Shown here piece after piece: positions 4,195 to 6,304 of a DNA stretch of 6,304 nt. Origin of the DNA: an uncultured Bacillota bacterium. Its GTDB lineage: Bacteria > Bacillota > Clostridia > Peptostreptococcales > Anaerovoracaceae. The notes under the pieces are model-generated. The model saw only the letters and a list, made by a program, of their open reading frames with translations. It did no database searches and had not been told where the DNA came from. The first letter of the stretch is position 1, and each line of letters opens with the position of its first letter. A program made the position numbers and the translations under genes. The stretch is taken from the NCBI GenBank assembly GCA_946408315.1, contig CAMJRV010000149.1, positions 1-6,304 on the forward strand, written 5' to 3'.

Positions 4195-6304
4195 ATGAAA
4201 CATTTATCAAAGATGACCTTGAACATCAACGGTGCAGACCGTATGTTCATCTGTGATCCTGAAAAGGACACCCTGGCTGGCGTCCTTCGGCGTCTTGGCC
4301 TGACGGGAACGAAAGTCGGATGCGGAACCGGCGTATGCGGCGCATGCTCCGTTATTCTCGACGGAAAAGTAATCCGTTCCTGCACCAAGAAGATCAAGAC
4401 CGTGAAGGAATACAGCTCGGTAATCACAATTGAAGGACTTGGAAACGCGATGAATCCCCATCCGCTTCAGTATGCCATGGTGCATCTGGGCGCCGTGCAA
4501 TGCGGCTTCTGTTCACCGGGATTTATCGTATCCGCTTATGGACTGCTCCAGGAAAATCCGAATCCCACCAGGGAAGAGGTCCGCGACTGGTTCCAGAAGC
4601 ACAGAAACGTCTGCCGCTGTACAGGCTATAAGCAGATCGTAGACGCGATCATGGAAGCGGCTGCAATCATGCGCGGTGAAAAGACGCTGGCAGATATTAC
4701 GTATGATTACAAGAAGGATGTCGGAAACTACTACGGCAAACCGATTGTGCGTCCGAACGCCATGGCGAAAGCCTGCGGCGTATGTGACTATGGCGATGAT
4801 ATCGCGCTGAAGATGCCTGCGGAAACGCTGCATGTGGCCCTTTCAATGCCGAGAATCGCCAACCATGCGAAGATCCTGAACATTGACTGCAGCGAAGCGG
4901 AAAAGATGCCCGGCGTCGTGAAGGTCATCACTGCAAAGGATGTGGATGGAGCAAATCATTTGATGATGTTCCAGTTCTCACCGAGAACGACCGCCCTTGA
5001 CCAGGTTCACAAGCTGCTGGTTGATGAAAAGATTATCAACTGGGGTAACGTCGTGGCTATGGTTGTCGCAGACACCGAAGACCACGCGAAAGAAGCGGCC
5101 GACAAGGTCAAGGTTGAAATTGAACAACTGCCCGAATATATGAACTATCTCGATGCGGTAATGCCTGATGCCATGAGGATTCATCCGAATATGGACAACG
5201 TCTTCGCGTGGCAGCCGGTATTTAAAGGCGATTCCGAGAAAGTACCCGAAATGATCGACGATGCTCCGTACTCTGTGGAAGGAAGCTTCTATTCCTCCAG
5301 AGAACCGCACCTGTCCATCGAAGGCGATACGATCCAGGCTTATTATGACGAAGACGGATTGCTTACCGTACAGTGTAAGGCTATGACGACCTATTTTGAC
5401 AGAGACGATATCGCACAGGCGGTAGGTCTCGATGTGGAGCAGATCCGCGTCGTTGAAAATCCAACCGGAGGTTCCTTCGGATGGGCGATGAACGCCGCCT
5501 CCTATTCCCTCGCCGCTATCGCGTGCAAGGTGATGCAGGCTCCGATCGCGCTGCATATGGATTATGCGCAGTTCATGGCTTTCAGCGGAAAGCGGGCGCC
5601 TTCCTTTACCAACGGCCGTCTGGCCTGCGACAAGGACGGCAAGATCCTTGCCGGAGAATTTGACGCCGGTATGGATCACGGCTATGACCCTGCTCTCGGC
5701 GATGACGAAATGATCAAAATCTGCCGTTTCATGTTCTTCCCCTACGTTGTTCCGAATGTGCTGGGACTTGGAAGAACAGCGGTTACCAACCACTCCCACG
5801 GCGTTCCTTACAGAGGATACGGCGCTCCTCAGGCTTACACGGCAGGCGAAGCGCTCATCGATATGATGGCCGAGAAGATCGGTATGGACCCGTTTGAATT
5901 CCGGTATAAGAATATCGCAAGAGACGGTGAATTGAACATCAACAGCGTTCCGTTCCTCCAGTATCCGATGGAGGAAATGATGGATAAAATGAAGCCGCTT
6001 TATGATAAGGCTGTTGCGGAAGCGAAGGCGAAGGATACGCCTGAGAAGCGCCGCGGCGTCGGTCTTGCATGGGGTGGATACAACGTCGGACTCGGTTCGG
6101 ACGACTTTTCCAACATCGCCATTGAACTCGTCGGCGACGGAAAGTTCGTAAAATATGACACCTGGCAGGATCAGGGCCAGGGAGGAGACCAGGGTTCCCT
6201 GATCTGCATGCTGGAAGCCCTGAAGCCTTACTTCCCGAACGTCATGCCCGACGATATCAAGCTGGTGCAGGCAGATACGAAATACTGCCCGAATACAGGA
6301 GAAT
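4195..6304 (+). CDS. mop: Mop-type aldehyde oxidoreductase, N-terminal 703 residues (3' end outside window)
   Basis: This frame stays open from ATG 4195 to the window end and encodes a second xanthine oxidase family molybdenum hydroxylase. Residues 1-80 form the plant-ferredoxin-like [2Fe-2S] domain (Cys43, Cys48, Cys51, Cys63). Residues ~85-160 form the helical [2Fe-2S] domain (QCGFC, Cys103/106; CRCTGY, Cys140/142). The Moco domains follow directly at about residue 185 with no FAD domain between, as in D. gigas Mop. NPTGGSFG (Gly425-Gly429) and YRGYGAPQ (Arg540, Tyr542) match Moco-site segments of that enzyme. TWQDQGQGGD has Gln660 where D. gigas Mop has His653. The catalytic Glu lies beyond the window. 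Judging from the first copy, the full protein should be about 945-950 residues. A Moco riboswitch-terminator leader and a strong ribosome binding site precede it. Physiological substrate is unknown; the family includes aldehyde oxidoreductases and related hydroxylases. Confidence 0.95.
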   Translation, partial: MKHLSKMTLNINGADRMFICDPEKDTLAGVLRRLGLTGTKVGCGTGVCGACSVILDGKVIRSCTKKIKTVKEYSSVITIEGLGNAMNPHPLQYAMVHLGAVQCGFCSPGFIVSAYGLLQENPNPTREEVRDWFQKHRNVCRCTGYKQIVDAIMEAAAIMRGEKTLADITYDYKKDVGNYYGKPIVRPNAMAKACGVCDYGDDIALKMPAETLHVALSMPRIANHAKILNIDCSEAEKMPGVVKVITAKDVDGANHLMMFQFSPRTTALDQVHKLLVDEKIINWGNVVAMVVADTEDHAKEAADKVKVEIEQLPEYMNYLDAVMPDAMRIHPNMDNVFAWQPVFKGDSEKVPEMIDDAPYSVEGSFYSSREPHLSIEGDTIQAYYDEDGLLTVQCKAMTTYFDRDDIAQAVGLDVEQIRVVENPTGGSFGWAMNAASYSLAAIACKVMQAPIALHMDYAQFMAFSGKRAPSFTNGRLACDKDGKILAGEFDAGMDHGYDPALGDDEMIKICRFMFFPYVVPNVLGLGRTAVTNHSHGVPYRGYGAPQAYTAGEALIDMMAEKIGMDPFEFRYKNIARDGELNINSVPFLQYPMEEMMDKMKPLYDKAVAEAKAKDTPEKRRGVGLAWGGYNVGLGSDDFSNIAIELVGDGKFVKYDTWQDQGQGGDQGSLICMLEALKPYFPNVMPDDIKLVQADTKYCPNTGE

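Noticed and set aside
4978..5799. 273-codon open frame on the - strand
   Set aside because: It lies wholly antisense to the second aldehyde oxidoreductase gene, whose protein matches its family throughout; the antisense product is not recognisable.
1..6304. CRISPR array, tRNA, insertion sequence or phage genes
   Set aside because: No regular repeat-spacer pattern, cloverleaf, transposase or terminal inverted repeats were seen; the only repeats are the short ones listed.

Overview
The window holds part of a molybdenum-hydroxylase locus from an obligately anaerobic bacterium. It is most likely a clostridial member of the Bacillota. The reasons are AGGAGG-type ribosome binding sites, a TGGTATAAT extended -10, FAD-less Mop-type aldehyde oxidoreductases and Fe-S/CCG-cluster enzymes, which are typical of strict anaerobes. 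The lineage is inferred, not proven. All genes seen lie on the + strand.

Layout: (1) 1-1082 is the 3' end of a Mop-type aldehyde oxidoreductase gene whose start lies upstream of the window. (2) 1083-1323 is a gap with an extended -10, a 15-bp dyad just after it and three imperfect 22-23 bp direct repeats. (3) 1324-3810 encodes an 828-residue Fe-S flavoprotein: a GltD-like N-terminus, one FAD-type Rossmann domain, a dicluster Fe-S region, two HdrB/HdrD-type CCG domains and a C-terminal domain with TYWVEY and NAYAHR motifs. (4) 3811-4194 is a regulatory leader with a sigma-A type promoter, a molybdenum cofactor (Moco) riboswitch, an intrinsic terminator and a strong ribosome binding site. A 35-codon reading frame overlapping the upstream stop codon may be a gene remnant. 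(5) 4195-6304 is a second Mop-type aldehyde oxidoreductase gene, complete at its start and cut by the window end.

The two aldehyde oxidoreductases are clearly paralogous. About two thirds of residues are identical by eye over the roughly 112 aligned positions, while synonymous sites are well diverged, so the duplication is not recent. Mop-type enzymes carry two [2Fe-2S] clusters and the Mo cofactor but no FAD domain, so they need an external electron partner. The Fe-S/FAD/CCG protein between them is a plausible partner (inference). The riboswitch plus terminator implies that expression of the downstream enzyme responds to the Mo or W cofactor it needs. The most interesting points are this cofactor-sensing leader, the unusual fusion in the central protein (FAD domain with the NAD(P)H subdomain missing), and the dyad and repeats before the central gene.
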